Shown: positions 40,622 through 50,929, counted from the first letter of the stretch. The stretch: 64,000 nt of DNA from an uncultured Ignavibacteria bacterium (GCA_937944105.1 CALDZP010000003.1:29480-93479), one strand, 5' to 3'. A program made the numbers and translations. The notes: generated by a model not told the origin, from the sequence alone.

Positions 40622-42478
40622 TCACATTGTATAAAACTCTTCATCACTTAACATTTTAAATACAGCCTCTATTCTACCAAGAGGAGCTGAAATTTGTACT
40701 CCATTTACTTCAGAACGAATGTAATCGTAAGTTTCTTTTGCTATTTTAACTCCTTCATCGAAAGCTGCTTCTTTGGATATCTCTTGAGCTTTTTTCATTC
40801 GGTTCATAATTTCAATTGGCACCGAAGCGCCCGGAACTTCATTATTCATAAACTCAGCATTTCGATAAGATACCAAAGGCCATATTCCAACAATAAGTGG
40901 CAATTTGTAATGTTCAACTTTTTTCATAAAGTTTTCGAGTATTCTAATATCAAAGACAGGTTGTGTAATCATATATTCAGCTCCAGCCTGTACTTTCCAG
41001 TCTAATCGTCTCAATTCTTCATCAAGATTTATCGCTCCAGGATTCACTCCAACACCAATTGAAAAACCAGTTGCTTCCCCAATTGGATTTCCTGCAAGAT
41101 CAAGTCCATGATTCAAGCGATTCAATAAATTCACCAAGCCAATAGAATCAACATCAAATACGGCAGTTGCATCTGGATAATTTCCAAGTTTAGGCGGATC
41201 ACCCGTGATTGCCAAAATATTTCTTATACCAAGTGCCCAGGCACCGAGTAAATCTGATTGCATACCGATTACATTTCTATCACGACAAGCGAAATGTAAA
41301 ACCGTTTCAATACCCACTTCTCTTTGGATTAAAACTGCCATTGCAAGAGCTGACATACGAGCCATTGCTCTTGGCCCATCAGGAATATTAATAGCATCAA
41401 TACCAAAGTGATAAAGTTTTCTTGCTTTTTCAATTTCTTTTTTCGCAGAAACTCCTTTTGGAGAAACAATTTCAACCAATGTCACAAATTCGTCTCTCAA
41501 TAACTTATTTGAAAGCCTAGATTTTTCGTGGAGTTTGTAAACATAAATATCCTCTGTCTGTTCAACTTTTAACTCTTCGATTTTAATATCAAATTTTTTC
41601 CCTGGTTGTAGTGCCTGAACTGCTCTTCTAATTGCTTTTATATGGGATGGATTAGTTCCACAACATCCACCTACAATTACAGCACCAGTTTGAATGAATC
41701 TTTTTGAATATTCAGCTATATATTCGGGCGATGTCATATAAATATTTCTACCACCAACATTCACAGGATAACCAGCGTTTGGCTGCACTGATAATGGTAA
41801 TTCTGTTAATTCTCTCAGTTTTTCTAATGCATCGAGCATGGGTTTCGGACCAACACTGCAATTGAATCCAATTACATCAGGATTATAATGAGAGATTTTT
41901 TCGACAAATTTCTCAAGATTTTCGCCGCTTAATAATTTACTTTCTTCGTTTACTGTTACTTGAGCAATCACTGGAAACTCTGGATCAATTTCCTTTACTG
42001 CTCTCAACGCTTGAATAATTTCATCGGTTAATGTAAATGTTTCCAATATGATTAAATCAACACCACCATCAATTAATGGTTTAATTTGTTCTTTAAAGAA
42101 ATCTTTTGCTTCATCGTAACCAATTTTACCAAGAGGTTCAATTTGAACACCCAATGGACCAACTGAGCCAGCGACAAAAATATTATCACCTGCAACTTCC
42201 CTTGCAAGTTTAGCTCCTGCAAAATTAATCTCATAAACTTTTTCATTCAGTCCATGTGGGGCTAGTTTGAAACGATTTGCTCCAAAAGTATTGGTTTCAA
42301 TTACATCAGCACCAGCAAGTACATAATCACGATGCACCTGTTTAACAAGATCAGGATTTGTTAAATTTAACTCCTCAAAACATCGATTAATATAAATTCC
42401 TTTTTCGTAGAGATATGTACCTGTTCCTCCATCGAAAACAATTATTTCTTTGCCAAGTCTATTTTTAAAATTTCGCAT
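40622..42478 (-). CDS. Bifunctional homocysteine S-methyltransferase / methylenetetrahydrofolate reductase
   Basis: N-terminal 'VFDGGTGTYLYEKG', 'ETNTFGANRFKL', 'GGCCGTNPSHI'; C-terminal MTHFR 'HFACRDRNVIGMQSDLLGAWALGIRNILAITGDPP'. Confidence 0.93.
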   Translation of the reverse strand: MRNFKNRLGKEIIVFDGGTGTYLYEKGIYINRCFEELNLTNPDLVKQVHRDYVLAGADVIETNTFGANRFKLAPHGLNEKVYEINFAGAKLAREVAGDNIFVAGSVGPLGVQIEPLGKIGYDEAKDFFKEQIKPLIDGGVDLIILETFTLTDEIIQALRAVKEIDPEFPVIAQVTVNEESKLLSGENLEKFVEKISHYNPDVIGFNCSVGPKPMLDALEKLRELTELPLSVQPNAGYPVNVGGRNIYMTSPEYIAEYSKRFIQTGAVIVGGCCGTNPSHIKAIRRAVQALQPGKKFDIKIEELKVEQTEDIYVYKLHEKSRLSNKLLRDEFVTLVEIVSPKGVSAKKEIEKARKLYHFGIDAINIPDGPRAMARMSALAMAVLIQREVGIETVLHFACRDRNVIGMQSDLLGAWALGIRNILAITGDPPKLGNYPDATAVFDVDSIGLVNLLNRLNHGLDLAGNPIGEATGFSIGVGVNPGAINLDEELRRLDWKVQAGAEYMITQPVFDIRILENFMKKVEHYKLPLIVGIWPLVSYRNAEFMNNEVPGASVPIEIMNRMKKAQEISKEAAFDEGVKIAKETYDYIRSEVNGVQISAPLGRIEAVFKMLSDEEFYTM

Positions 42479-42614
42479 TTACATTCACCATTTTATTGTA
42501 ATAAATTTATAATAAAAGTTTATACTTGTCAAAATTTTTTCTTTTAATAAACAAATGAATCATCATTAAATTTTAAGCATCAAATTAAAATAAAAACAAA
42601 AAAAGGAAAAGATC

Positions 42615-43043
42615 ATGGCAGTAAAAAAAGCTTATATGAAGCAAATAAAAGGTATTACTTTTGCAGGAAAGACAGATTCAAATATCTGGATTACAATGGA
42701 TGGACCGGAGGAATTTGGTGGTAGTAATGCCGGAGTCCGCCCGAAAGAACTTGTTTTACTTGCTCTGGCAGGTTGTACTGGTAGTGATGTTGTATCAATT
42801 TTGCAAAAGAAAAAAGCAAAGCTTGAAGATTTCGAAATAAACATTAATGCGGAAACTCGAGAGGAACATCCTCAAGTATTTACAAAAATTCATATTGAAT
42901 ATGTTTTCTATGGAAATGAATTGAAAAAAGAAGATCTTGAAAGGGCAATTGAGCTATCATCAACCAAATATTGTTCAGTTCAAGCAATGTTGAAACCTTC
43001 TGTAGAAATCACTCACTCTTACAGAATTGAACAAAAAAATTAG
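42615..43043 (+). CDS. OsmC family protein
   Basis: 'GVRPKELVLLALAGCTGSDVVSILQKKK', 'KYCSVQAMLKPSVEITH'. Confidence 0.93.
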   Translation: MAVKKAYMKQIKGITFAGKTDSNIWITMDGPEEFGGSNAGVRPKELVLLALAGCTGSDVVSILQKKKAKLEDFEININAETREEHPQVFTKIHIEYVFYGNELKKEDLERAIELSSTKYCSVQAMLKPSVEITHSYRIEQKN

Positions 43044-43170
43044 TATAATAAATTTTTCAATGATGGATTTATATTCCTTTGAAATATAATTAGCTATTTT
43101 TTATAGATCACTATTTTATTAAATAAACTAAACGAGTTGTTGGATTGGAAATATGTGAGTATTAAATATT

Positions 43171-43246
43171 TGGCTGCCCCGCCAGGGCTCGAACCTGGAG
43201 TCTTCTGATCCAGAGTCAGACGTGTTGCCAATTACACCACGGGGCA
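43171..43246 (-). tRNA. tRNA-Gln (anticodon CTG)
   Basis: Reverse complement TGCCCCGTGGTGTAATTGGCAACACGTCTGACTCTGGATCAGAAGACTCCAGGTTCGAGCCCTGGCGGGGCAGCCA: 7-bp acceptor stem, anticodon loop CTCTGGA, T-loop GTTCGAGC, encoded CCA. Confidence 0.96.
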
Positions 43247-43424
43247 AAGTGTAAAATTACTAACAAGCCAAAGCAAATTTATCATATTAAGTAAAATTCT
43301 CAAAAATTATCTATTCAACGATATTTGAAAACAATATGATTAATAAATCATGAGAAAAAATTTTTCTCAAATGGTAAAAAATTTGATTAAAAATTTTTAG
43401 ATTAAATTAAAAAACAAACTAAAA

Positions 43425-44282
43425 ATGAATTTTATAATCCAATCGATACTTTACACATTAATATCATCTATTTTGTTAGTGAGTGTAGATTCCCATGAAT
43501 TTTTTGTTGAGAAGTTTATTCCCTTAAAAATCTCGGTTGATGGTTTTTCAATAAACGAGAATAAAAAATTTATTTTCCTTATTTCACAGGAAAGAAATGA
43601 ACTAATTAAGATTGATCTGGATGGTGTTGTCATAAGGAATGTTGGTGGATTCGGATGGAATAATGGCCAATTTGATTTTCCGTCGAGTATCGTTTCAACC
43701 GCATTAGATATCTATGTATCAGATTATAATAATCATAGAATTCAGAGATTTGATAGTAATTTAAATTTCATTTCATCGCTTGAGCGCTCAGATCAGATAA
43801 ATTTTGAATTTCCAATTTCAATTTCACTCTCCACTAAAGGTGATTTATACATTCTTGATTCAAGGAATAAAAGAATTTTAAAGATTAATGAATTTAATAG
43901 ACTCGAAAGAATTTTTGGAAATTATGAAACAGGTAAAACTCTTTTCTCAAATCCAACATTGATTAAAGTAGACAATGAACAGAAAGTTTATGTCCTTGAT
44001 AGAAAAAATATTTTCATATTTGATCAATTTGGAATCTATTTGAAGACTATCACACTACCAGAAAACTTTAAAGAAAATTTAGTTGATTTTTATCCAGATC
44101 AAAACAAATTCATCTTATTAACTTCAAAAAATTTATACAAATTGAATAATAATGAGATTGTAAAGATAAACTTAACAGAATATCAAAACCTGGAATTATC
44201 ATTTAAGAGAATTGAATTTAAATTGGGGAGATATTTTATATTGACTTCAGAAGGTATTTTAATTTGTAAAGAAAAAAATTAA
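43425..44282 (+). CDS. NHL-repeat / six-bladed beta-propeller protein
   Basis: 'GWNNGQFDFPSSIVSTALDIYVSDYNNHRIQRFDSN', 'GDLYILDSRNKRILKIN'. Confidence 0.8.
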   Translation: MNFIIQSILYTLISSILLVSVDSHEFFVEKFIPLKISVDGFSINENKKFIFLISQERNELIKIDLDGVVIRNVGGFGWNNGQFDFPSSIVSTALDIYVSDYNNHRIQRFDSNLNFISSLERSDQINFEFPISISLSTKGDLYILDSRNKRILKINEFNRLERIFGNYETGKTLFSNPTLIKVDNEQKVYVLDRKNIFIFDQFGIYLKTITLPENFKENLVDFYPDQNKFILLTSKNLYKLNNNEIVKINLTEYQNLELSFKRIEFKLGRYFILTSEGILICKEKN

Positions 44283-44306
44283 AAGCCGCAAGATCAAGCG
44301 GCTTTT
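44281..44306. terminator. Bidirectional hairpin terminator between convergent genes
   Basis: AAAAGCCGC-aagatcaa-GCGGCTTTT overlapping the ends of both 43425-44282 (+) and rpmB (-). Confidence 0.85.
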
Positions 44307-44485
44307 AATACTTTCCCGGATTTTATACAATTTGTACACACTTTAATTGTTTTTACAGATTTACCAACTTTAGCCCTTACTTTTTGCAAATTTGGTAACC
44401 ATCTTCTTCTTGTTCTATTATGCGCATGAGATACATTGTTACCATACATGGGCTTTTTACCACATATTTCACATATTCTAGCCAT
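44294..44485 (-). CDS. rpmB: 50S ribosomal protein L28
   Basis: '[38 protein letters not shown]' canonical L28. Confidence 0.96.
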   Translation of the reverse strand: MARICEICGKKPMYGNNVSHAHNRTRRRWLPNLQKVRAKVGKSVKTIKVCTNCIKSGKVLKAA

Positions 44486-44585
44486 AAATTTTTTCCTTTC
44501 ATTTTGAAAAGCAAATTTATGAACTGATTTTTTTTATTCCAAATAAAAAATCTCTATTAACTTTCTTAATTTCAATTAAGAAATC

Positions 44586-45047
44586 ATGAAAAAGTCAACA
44601 AAAATAAATTTAATTTATCTACTAATTACAATTTCAAGTTTTATTTTTCTATCATTAACTTTTTCTTTCGTTTTTATAAAAGATTTTTACATGATTTCCT
44701 TTCTAAAAAATTTTTACGGTCAGATTTGCCATCAAATAGAAAAAAGGTCATTTTTTGTTTTTTCCAAGCCGATGTTAATCTGCTCAAGATGTTCAGGAAT
44801 TTTTGGAGGTTTCTTAACTCTATTTCTATTCGTTACTTTCTTTTCATCATTAAGAAAATGGTTAGATAAATTGAACTATAAAATAATATTATTATTTTCA
44901 TTACCTTTATTAATCGATTGGATTTTGAATTTTATTTTCAAAGTTGAATCTACTAATTTCGTGAGGTTTTTAACTGGTTTTTTATTTTCAATTATACCAG
45001 TTTATTTCATTAATAATTTAATATTGCAACAAGAAAGAGATGATTAA
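44586..45047 (+). CDS. DUF2085 domain membrane protein
   Basis: 'GQICHQIEKRSFFVFSKPMLICSRCSGIFGGFL'. Confidence 0.85.
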   Translation: MKKSTKINLIYLLITISSFIFLSLTFSFVFIKDFYMISFLKNFYGQICHQIEKRSFFVFSKPMLICSRCSGIFGGFLTLFLFVTFFSSLRKWLDKLNYKIILLFSLPLLIDWILNFIFKVESTNFVRFLTGFLFSIIPVYFINNLILQQERDD

Positions 45048-45528
45048 AAAAGAAAAATTTTTACCAGCATTAGTTTCTGGATTTAGCCTCGCTGTTATAA
45101 GTATTGTCCCAATAATCCAAGTTGCTACTTGCTGTTTATTTGCTCCACTCGCTGGGATGATTGGATTCAATATGTACTATTTACAAGTGAAAAATCGAGA
45201 AGGATTCAAGCTGAAAAATTCTGATGGTTTTCATATCGGTATTCTTATTGGAATAATTTCAGGTTTTTTCGAGTCTATTTTTCAAACTTTACTCATCATG
45301 GTCTCAAAAGAAAATCCTGTTTATGATTCAATTATTTTAATCCAGAAATATCTTCCTGACATGTATATCCCTGAAACTATCTGGAATATTTCAAAAGAAA
45401 TTGATGAAAAAAGATTTTCACTAATACTAACAACTACTATATTTTTTAATGTATTTATTGTTAACTCAATTTTTGCAACTATAGGTAGTATGTTAAGTAT
45501 CTCAAGTTTAAGAAAGAAACTTTCATGA
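45040..45528 (+). CDS. Hypothetical membrane protein (DUF4199-like)
   Basis: Four predicted TM segments; 8-bp overlap with upstream DUF2085 gene. Confidence 0.55.
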   Translation: MIKKEKFLPALVSGFSLAVISIVPIIQVATCCLFAPLAGMIGFNMYYLQVKNREGFKLKNSDGFHIGILIGIISGFFESIFQTLLIMVSKENPVYDSIILIQKYLPDMYIPETIWNISKEIDEKRFSLILTTTIFFNVFIVNSIFATIGSMLSISSLRKKLS

Positions 45529-45570
45529 AATTTATCATTTTAAGAGAAAAAATTTTTAAAAAGTAGAGTA

Positions 45571-45843
45571 ATGATCGCAATTTTTCTTTTTTACATCCAT
45601 TTCATTTTCGGTTTGTATGTTTTCACTAAAAGATGGCAAGAAGAAGGTTTGGGGGCAGCAATTTTAATTCTAATTTTTATCGGAATTATTTTTTCTGTTG
45701 GATGGACAATTTCTTATTTACTTGCATCATTAATTTTTCCCCCTGAGGGATTCGGTAAATTTTATAATAGAGATACAATTTCTTTGACAATAGTCACCAT
45801 ATTTGAATATTTCTTTTACAGAACTTATTTCAAAGTTTTATAA
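45571..45843 (+). CDS. Hypothetical small membrane protein
   Basis: 90 aa with two or three hydrophobic segments, co-directional with upstream genes. Confidence 0.55.
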   Translation: MIAIFLFYIHFIFGLYVFTKRWQEEGLGAAILILIFIGIIFSVGWTISYLLASLIFPPEGFGKFYNRDTISLTIVTIFEYFFYRTYFKVL

Positions 45844-46078
45844 AATATTTTTAATACAAAAAGGTCGAAAAAAATTTCCCCCTGAAGTTAGAAGCAATAA
45901 TCGAAAGATTAAATAAGTTTCATTACTATATAATCACAATGAAATGACAGTAAGAGTTCAAACTGTAAATCCTTTTTAAAAAAAATCTCACCTTAGAATC
46001 TGAAAATCCTGTAGATGTTAACCCAAATTTATCCACAAAAAAGAGGGTATACCTGAATATTCTCTATAAATTATTTGA

Positions 46079-46860
46079 ATGAAAATTATATTTAATAAGG
46101 TTAAAAAAGTCAAATGTAGATCTAAAACCAAAGTAGGTGACAACAAATATCAAAATGTTACTTCATTGAATAAACAAAATGTGGAATATTGACCAATGTC
46201 ACAGTTTGGATATTTATCAGATCATTTTAATAAAATACAACTTTAAATGAATGAATCTTTGAGAAGATAGATTTGCTTTATAAAAAATATCAATCATAAA
46301 TAAGAATTAAATGGCAATTACAGAAAACTTTAATGATATCGAAACATTGGTTAAGAAAGTTCGGATACTAAATTAAATCTGGCGATAAATTCTTGAAATA
46401 TCTGAAGGAATGATCTAAGAATTACTCCCCGTCTCCAAATCAATAATCAATCAAGGTGATCCGAGTAACAGATCAAATACACATAATTTGAAAATCAATT
46501 AAGCGAAAAAGTTAAAGTTATAATCATTGGATCAAATGAATAAGAAATTCAAACAAAAATATACGCATAACCAATTTATTGGCAATTTGGAAGCACATGC
46601 AAAATAAAACAAAGATAAAAATAATTTGAACTTCACAATCACTTTGAAATTTTAGTAAATACTGCAAATTGGTTAATAAAAAAGAAAGATTTATTATTCT
46701 CATTATCGCAATAACAGATTTTTGAGATTATCCTAATTAAAGAAGAATTCTTCAATTCATTTGCAATGACTTGCTCATTTAATAATTATTTCTAAAAACT
46801 CTTTCTATTAGCACCATTTTATTAAAATAACTTGTATTAGTTCTTTAACCAAGATCTTGA
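46079..46860 (+). pseudogene. Tentative heavily decayed GldG-like (gliding/ABC auxiliary) gene remnant
   Basis: One frame (starts mod 3 = 2) contains, between many stops, 'SEKVKVIIIGSNE' then 'FELHNHFEILVNTANWLIKKKDLLFSLSQ', resembling the GldG C-terminal 'VxVIGxSxF ... NxxFLxNxxxWLxxxxxLIxIR' pattern; stop density is near the random expectation. Confidence 0.25.
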
Positions 46861-46983
46861 TATTTAATGAGATTTTCATGAAAAATATTAAACGAGAAAA
46901 TAGGATTTTAACAATCTAAATAAGAAAGGAACTAAAAAGATTTCAAGTAAATCGAACAATAAGAAAACATAGGAAGGAATGAT

Positions 46984-47220
46984 TCAATCTTGATTATCAT
47001 CAGGCGGTGTAATCATAAAAAGTTTAGAACACATTTCTCCTTTGAACTTACCTGTTTTTTTACAATTATGGAAATTTTTAATAACAGCATCGAGATCTTT
47101 AGCATCTTCAGATACAGAAAAATTCTCGAGAGCTTCTCCGCATTCGGTACAAAATATTATATCAGATTTTTCTTCTTGAAGTTCAAGTTCAAACTTCTTT
47201 TTGTTTATTTTCTTTTTCAT
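46984..47220 (-). CDS. Hypothetical small zinc-ribbon-like protein
   Basis: 'IIFCTECGEALENF...NFHNCKKTGKFKGEMCSKLF' Cys pairs. Confidence 0.55.
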   Translation of the reverse strand: MKKKINKKKFELELQEEKSDIIFCTECGEALENFSVSEDAKDLDAVIKNFHNCKKTGKFKGEMCSKLFMITPPDDNQD

Positions 47221-47230
47221 CTTGTTTCTC

Positions 47231-47542
47231 TTAGTTTTTAGGTTCCCATTCTAATCCACCACAAGGAACATAGTTTTCAGTCGGATGTTCATCAAGTTTT
47301 GTACAAAGAACTGCTGTTTCATCAAAATAAAAACAACTGCTACAAAGTGTAGAATTAATAATCGGCGATGATTTTTCTTTAAATATATCATATTGAATCA
47401 AAGCTGGATGAATCACCACGACATAAATAGAAACAATTCCCAGTACCCACCAAGTTCCATAATCTATGTAGTAAAACAAAATCCACAATCCAGTAATTGT
47501 CAAAGCAAGGCGAACAAGCGCCCAAAAAACAATGTGTCCCAT
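47231..47542 (-). CDS. Hypothetical membrane protein with C-terminal Cys motif
   Basis: Two TM segments then 'CSSCFYFDETAVLCTKLDEHPTENYVPC'. Confidence 0.6.
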   Translation of the reverse strand: MGHIVFWALVRLALTITGLWILFYYIDYGTWWVLGIVSIYVVVIHPALIQYDIFKEKSSPIINSTLCSSCFYFDETAVLCTKLDEHPTENYVPCGGLEWEPKN

Positions 47543-47628
47543 CTCAGCTCCAATCTCTTATTCAAAAATTTGAAAGCTCTTTGCTAGCAAAAATAAGCTT
47601 AATGCAGTTTAAATATCCACATTAAAAT

Positions 47629-49269
47629 TCATCTTAAATAGATCATTTTCTTGATTTTGCTCATTGCACCCAATTGTAATTTATAGTAATAAATTCCACC
47701 ACTTAAATTATAATCTTCTGCATCAAACACTATTTCATATTTTCCTGCTCTTGCAATTTGATCGAGAACTTTTACTATTTCTTTACCGAGTAAGTTATAA
47801 ATACTCAAAGAAATATTCTTTGAATCTTGCTGATCTACGATAGATTGTGGGATTGTAAAAACAATTTTTGTTCTTGAATTAAATGGATTAGGAAAATTCT
47901 GAAATAATTCAAATTGTATAGGTAATATTTCATTCTCAACTGATGTTAATAAGATGTTAAGTTTACGATGTGAACTTGGTAAGCCCCAACCCAAACCATT
48001 ATGTGCGGTTACTCTCCAAAAATAATCACCGCTCAAGTTATACCTTATAACATTTAGATTTAAGACAGTATCAACTAAAGTAGTATCAATTATTTTGTAA
48101 ATAAAACCAGAATCAGATGCAATTTCCAGCCTATAAAGATCAACATCAGGAATTGATTTTGACCATACAAAACTTATATCAACTGGATTAACCAGAATTG
48201 CTTGATCTTGAGGATAAATTAATTGTACCTGCGAAGGTAAATTCAGCGGCAAAGTTTTAAATTTATTTATGTTTGACCATTCACTAGCAGCATAACTTGA
48301 AATTGCTTTTACTCTCCAATAGTACCATGTTTCTCTAGCTAATTTCACCAGCGATTTAAATGTATCTACTAATGTAGTGTCAGAAAATATTTTATTTGCA
48401 AAAAGACTATCAGTTGCTACTTCCAAGCCATAATTGGTAGCGTTGGAAATTCTATTCCAGCTTAAATTTAAATTAACTGGTTGGTTTGTAGAGTTATCTG
48501 GAGGATACAATGGTGAGGGTGTTGCTAAAAATATATTTGCCTTTCTAATGGCAGCCTGGTAAACCTCTTTTGTGCTTTGATTCTGAATAAAGACGACAAC
48601 ATGAGAATTATAAAGTTTCCATGACGAATTCCAGTTGAAAATTCTTGTGAATGTCTTTGTTTCATTTGGATTGATTGTAAATACTTCACCAGTATGATTA
48701 GGATACATCTTTCTCATAACAAAATTATGAATCGGATCTCCATTTGTACCAGTATAATTAATATTAGATTCCACAATTGCAGTATGTAACACAAGATTTC
48801 CTGCGGGAATAGAATTATTATCTGCTGTAACCCTTATCGTTAAATTACCACCTTGCACAGAATCAACATTACCAAGGATTTTAATTTCGAACTGACTGGT
48901 AGTTATGATTGAATTTTGAATCAGAACAATCCAGTTACCGGCTGAAGAGGAACCATCAGCAATACCATTTACAATTCCTCTTGGTACATAGTTAGTGGAG
49001 TAATAATTTGTTCGTCCCTGATTTTCGGTGACATTTGCATGATAAAATGGATCATTACCTGGAGAAGGCCACCAAACATGATATTTAATAACCGCCACTC
49101 TGTCTTTATTATTGTAATTTTTTAACCAGTTATCAAAATATGGATTTTGAGATGCACAGGGTGGACACGTTGTGCTTGTAAAAATTTCGGCAAGAACTGT
49201 TCTTTCGAACGCATTTAAATTCAAGTGAACTAAAAACAAAAAAAATAGTGCAGTAAAAATTATTTTCAT
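47629..49269 (-). CDS. Omp28-related secreted protein with FnIII-like domains and T9SS sorting domain
   Basis: 'RTVLAEIFTSTTCPPCASQNPYFDNWL', FnIII-like 'YYWRVKAISSYAASEWSNINKFKT', C-terminal 'FQNFPNPFNSRTKIVFTIP...GGIYYYKLQLGAMSKIKKMIYLR'. Confidence 0.88.
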   Translation of the reverse strand: MKIIFTALFFLFLVHLNLNAFERTVLAEIFTSTTCPPCASQNPYFDNWLKNYNNKDRVAVIKYHVWWPSPGNDPFYHANVTENQGRTNYYSTNYVPRGIVNGIADGSSSAGNWIVLIQNSIITTSQFEIKILGNVDSVQGGNLTIRVTADNNSIPAGNLVLHTAIVESNINYTGTNGDPIHNFVMRKMYPNHTGEVFTINPNETKTFTRIFNWNSSWKLYNSHVVVFIQNQSTKEVYQAAIRKANIFLATPSPLYPPDNSTNQPVNLNLSWNRISNATNYGLEVATDSLFANKIFSDTTLVDTFKSLVKLARETWYYWRVKAISSYAASEWSNINKFKTLPLNLPSQVQLIYPQDQAILVNPVDISFVWSKSIPDVDLYRLEIASDSGFIYKIIDTTLVDTVLNLNVIRYNLSGDYFWRVTAHNGLGWGLPSSHRKLNILLTSVENEILPIQFELFQNFPNPFNSRTKIVFTIPQSIVDQQDSKNISLSIYNLLGKEIVKVLDQIARAGKYEIVFDAEDYNLSGGIYYYKLQLGAMSKIKKMIYLR

Positions 49270-49279
49270 AAAACCTCCA

Positions 49280-50911
49280 TTAAATATTTGAACTTAATGA
49301 AAGACGAAAGCCATCGAATGGTAAAACCTGTCGGCAGATTCCGTTTGAACAAACTGTTCCACCCCTCTCTTTGCCATAAGTGATAATAAGAGTATGATTT
49401 GTACTAATTCTCATACCTCCTTCTACAACTAACCAATTTTTTCGGTTTTCTTCTTCAAATTTATTAGTTGTAAACTCAAAACGAAATCCAAAAGTAATCA
49501 TAGAATTAAGTGTTGTCGATGCTGCTAAAAGATGATTATAATATTTTTCAGATTGTGGAAAATGAAACACCCATTGTGATTCAGAGATTAATTTCGAGCT
49601 TATCTTATCACTCCAAACATATTGAATTTCCAGTGGAAAAGTTGTCAATCGCAATGGTTGAATAGGATTGTAAAAATTCATTTGATCATTTGTTGTTTCG
49701 CTTCTTCTATTTATTCCAAATCTCAAATACGAATCTGAATTATTCGGGAAGAAATATTCCAGTTCAAGATATATTTCCCAGAAAGGTGAACGCAATTTGT
49801 TTAATGATGGAACTAAATCGCTACCTATTTTTTTCTTTTCATATTGAAAAGTTGTTTGGTTTAATTCAAAATCAAAATGTCTTGATGCCATTGCAAAATT
49901 TGCATTGAGATTTACTCCATCGGAGAGATTAAAAAAAGCATCAAATTGAAAACCAACTTCATCATTAAAATCAACAACATGAGGATTTCGTTGCGTCAGG
50001 GAAAAAAGATGTTCTTTATGAACAATCGGTGGATTTTGAAATGGTAATGTTCGGGTAGGTCTAAATGGATCTGATTTTCTTAAAGGATCAACAATATCAA
50101 ATCTATAATCTTTGAATTCAAAAGTTACTCCAAATCCTTCATTTGAATAAGATAATGATGTATATAAACCTGAACCTTTCGCAGTATCTTTGCCTCCCAG
50201 ACTTGTTCTTTTAATTGCATAAGAGACAAATAAATCTAATGACCCCAGTCTTGACTTGATAAAAAATTCTGGGATGTTTACCTCAATCGTATCAAATTGT
50301 GAAATCAAACCTGGCAATTTTCCTTCTGACCATACATAGTTTGTTCCCAGAGTTAAATTCTTAACAGGAGAAATTTCAATTGAACCAGCACGAATTTTAT
50401 ATTTCTCAATCCTGTTAGTTAACAAATAAAGACTTAATGGTTCAAAGAAATTTAAGTCGCCTCCAACTAATTGAGCCCTTAAAAAATCGTTTTCATACTT
50501 AACTCTGATACCCTCCATTCCATTATCAAATGCAAGATTACGATTCTCAAAAAGATTAAGAGAGAGACCCCTTGCAAAAAGAGTATAAAAATCACCTGCA
50601 CGAAAATTTAATCCATAAGATTCAAACTCAACATATTTCTTTTTTAGTCCAACAAAATCAAGTCCATATTCAGGAGGTTTACTGTATTCAATTCGAAAGC
50701 CTACTGTTGTTTTTGGAATAAAAATTCTGACATCTGAAAAATTTTCGAAATATTCTTTCTTCTGTTTTTTTCTGCTTTCACCAATAAACTCAAAACCCTT
50801 ACCAAATTTCAAAGAGTTAAAGATAGAAGTAGCTATCTCTTGAGATAATAAAAACTTTGATGAAATTAATAAGAAAAATAAGATGAATTTTAATTTTAGA
50901 TTGAACAACAT
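49280..50911 (-). CDS. Outer-membrane beta-barrel protein, DUF6029-like
   Basis: Signal peptide, long beta-strand-rich protein, 'FRAGDFYTLFARGLSLNLFENRNLAFDNGMEGIRVKYENDFLRAQLVGG'. Confidence 0.7.
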   Translation of the reverse strand: MLFNLKLKFILFFLLISSKFLLSQEIATSIFNSLKFGKGFEFIGESRKKQKKEYFENFSDVRIFIPKTTVGFRIEYSKPPEYGLDFVGLKKKYVEFESYGLNFRAGDFYTLFARGLSLNLFENRNLAFDNGMEGIRVKYENDFLRAQLVGGDLNFFEPLSLYLLTNRIEKYKIRAGSIEISPVKNLTLGTNYVWSEGKLPGLISQFDTIEVNIPEFFIKSRLGSLDLFVSYAIKRTSLGGKDTAKGSGLYTSLSYSNEGFGVTFEFKDYRFDIVDPLRKSDPFRPTRTLPFQNPPIVHKEHLFSLTQRNPHVVDFNDEVGFQFDAFFNLSDGVNLNANFAMASRHFDFELNQTTFQYEKKKIGSDLVPSLNKLRSPFWEIYLELEYFFPNNSDSYLRFGINRRSETTNDQMNFYNPIQPLRLTTFPLEIQYVWSDKISSKLISESQWVFHFPQSEKYYNHLLAASTTLNSMITFGFRFEFTTNKFEEENRKNWLVVEGGMRISTNHTLIITYGKERGGTVCSNGICRQVLPFDGFRLSLSSNI

Positions 50912-50929
50912 ACTCCTCCTGTTAAAAAA

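Noticed and set aside
46029-46037. Perfect DnaA box TTATCCACA in the ORF-less gap, suggesting oriC
   Set aside because: Only one box found; about one is expected by chance in 64 kb at this composition, with no cluster
46079-46860. Stop-codon reassignment explaining the in-frame stops in the gap
   Set aside because: All three stop codons occur in the frame, and neighbouring genes use the standard code with normal stops
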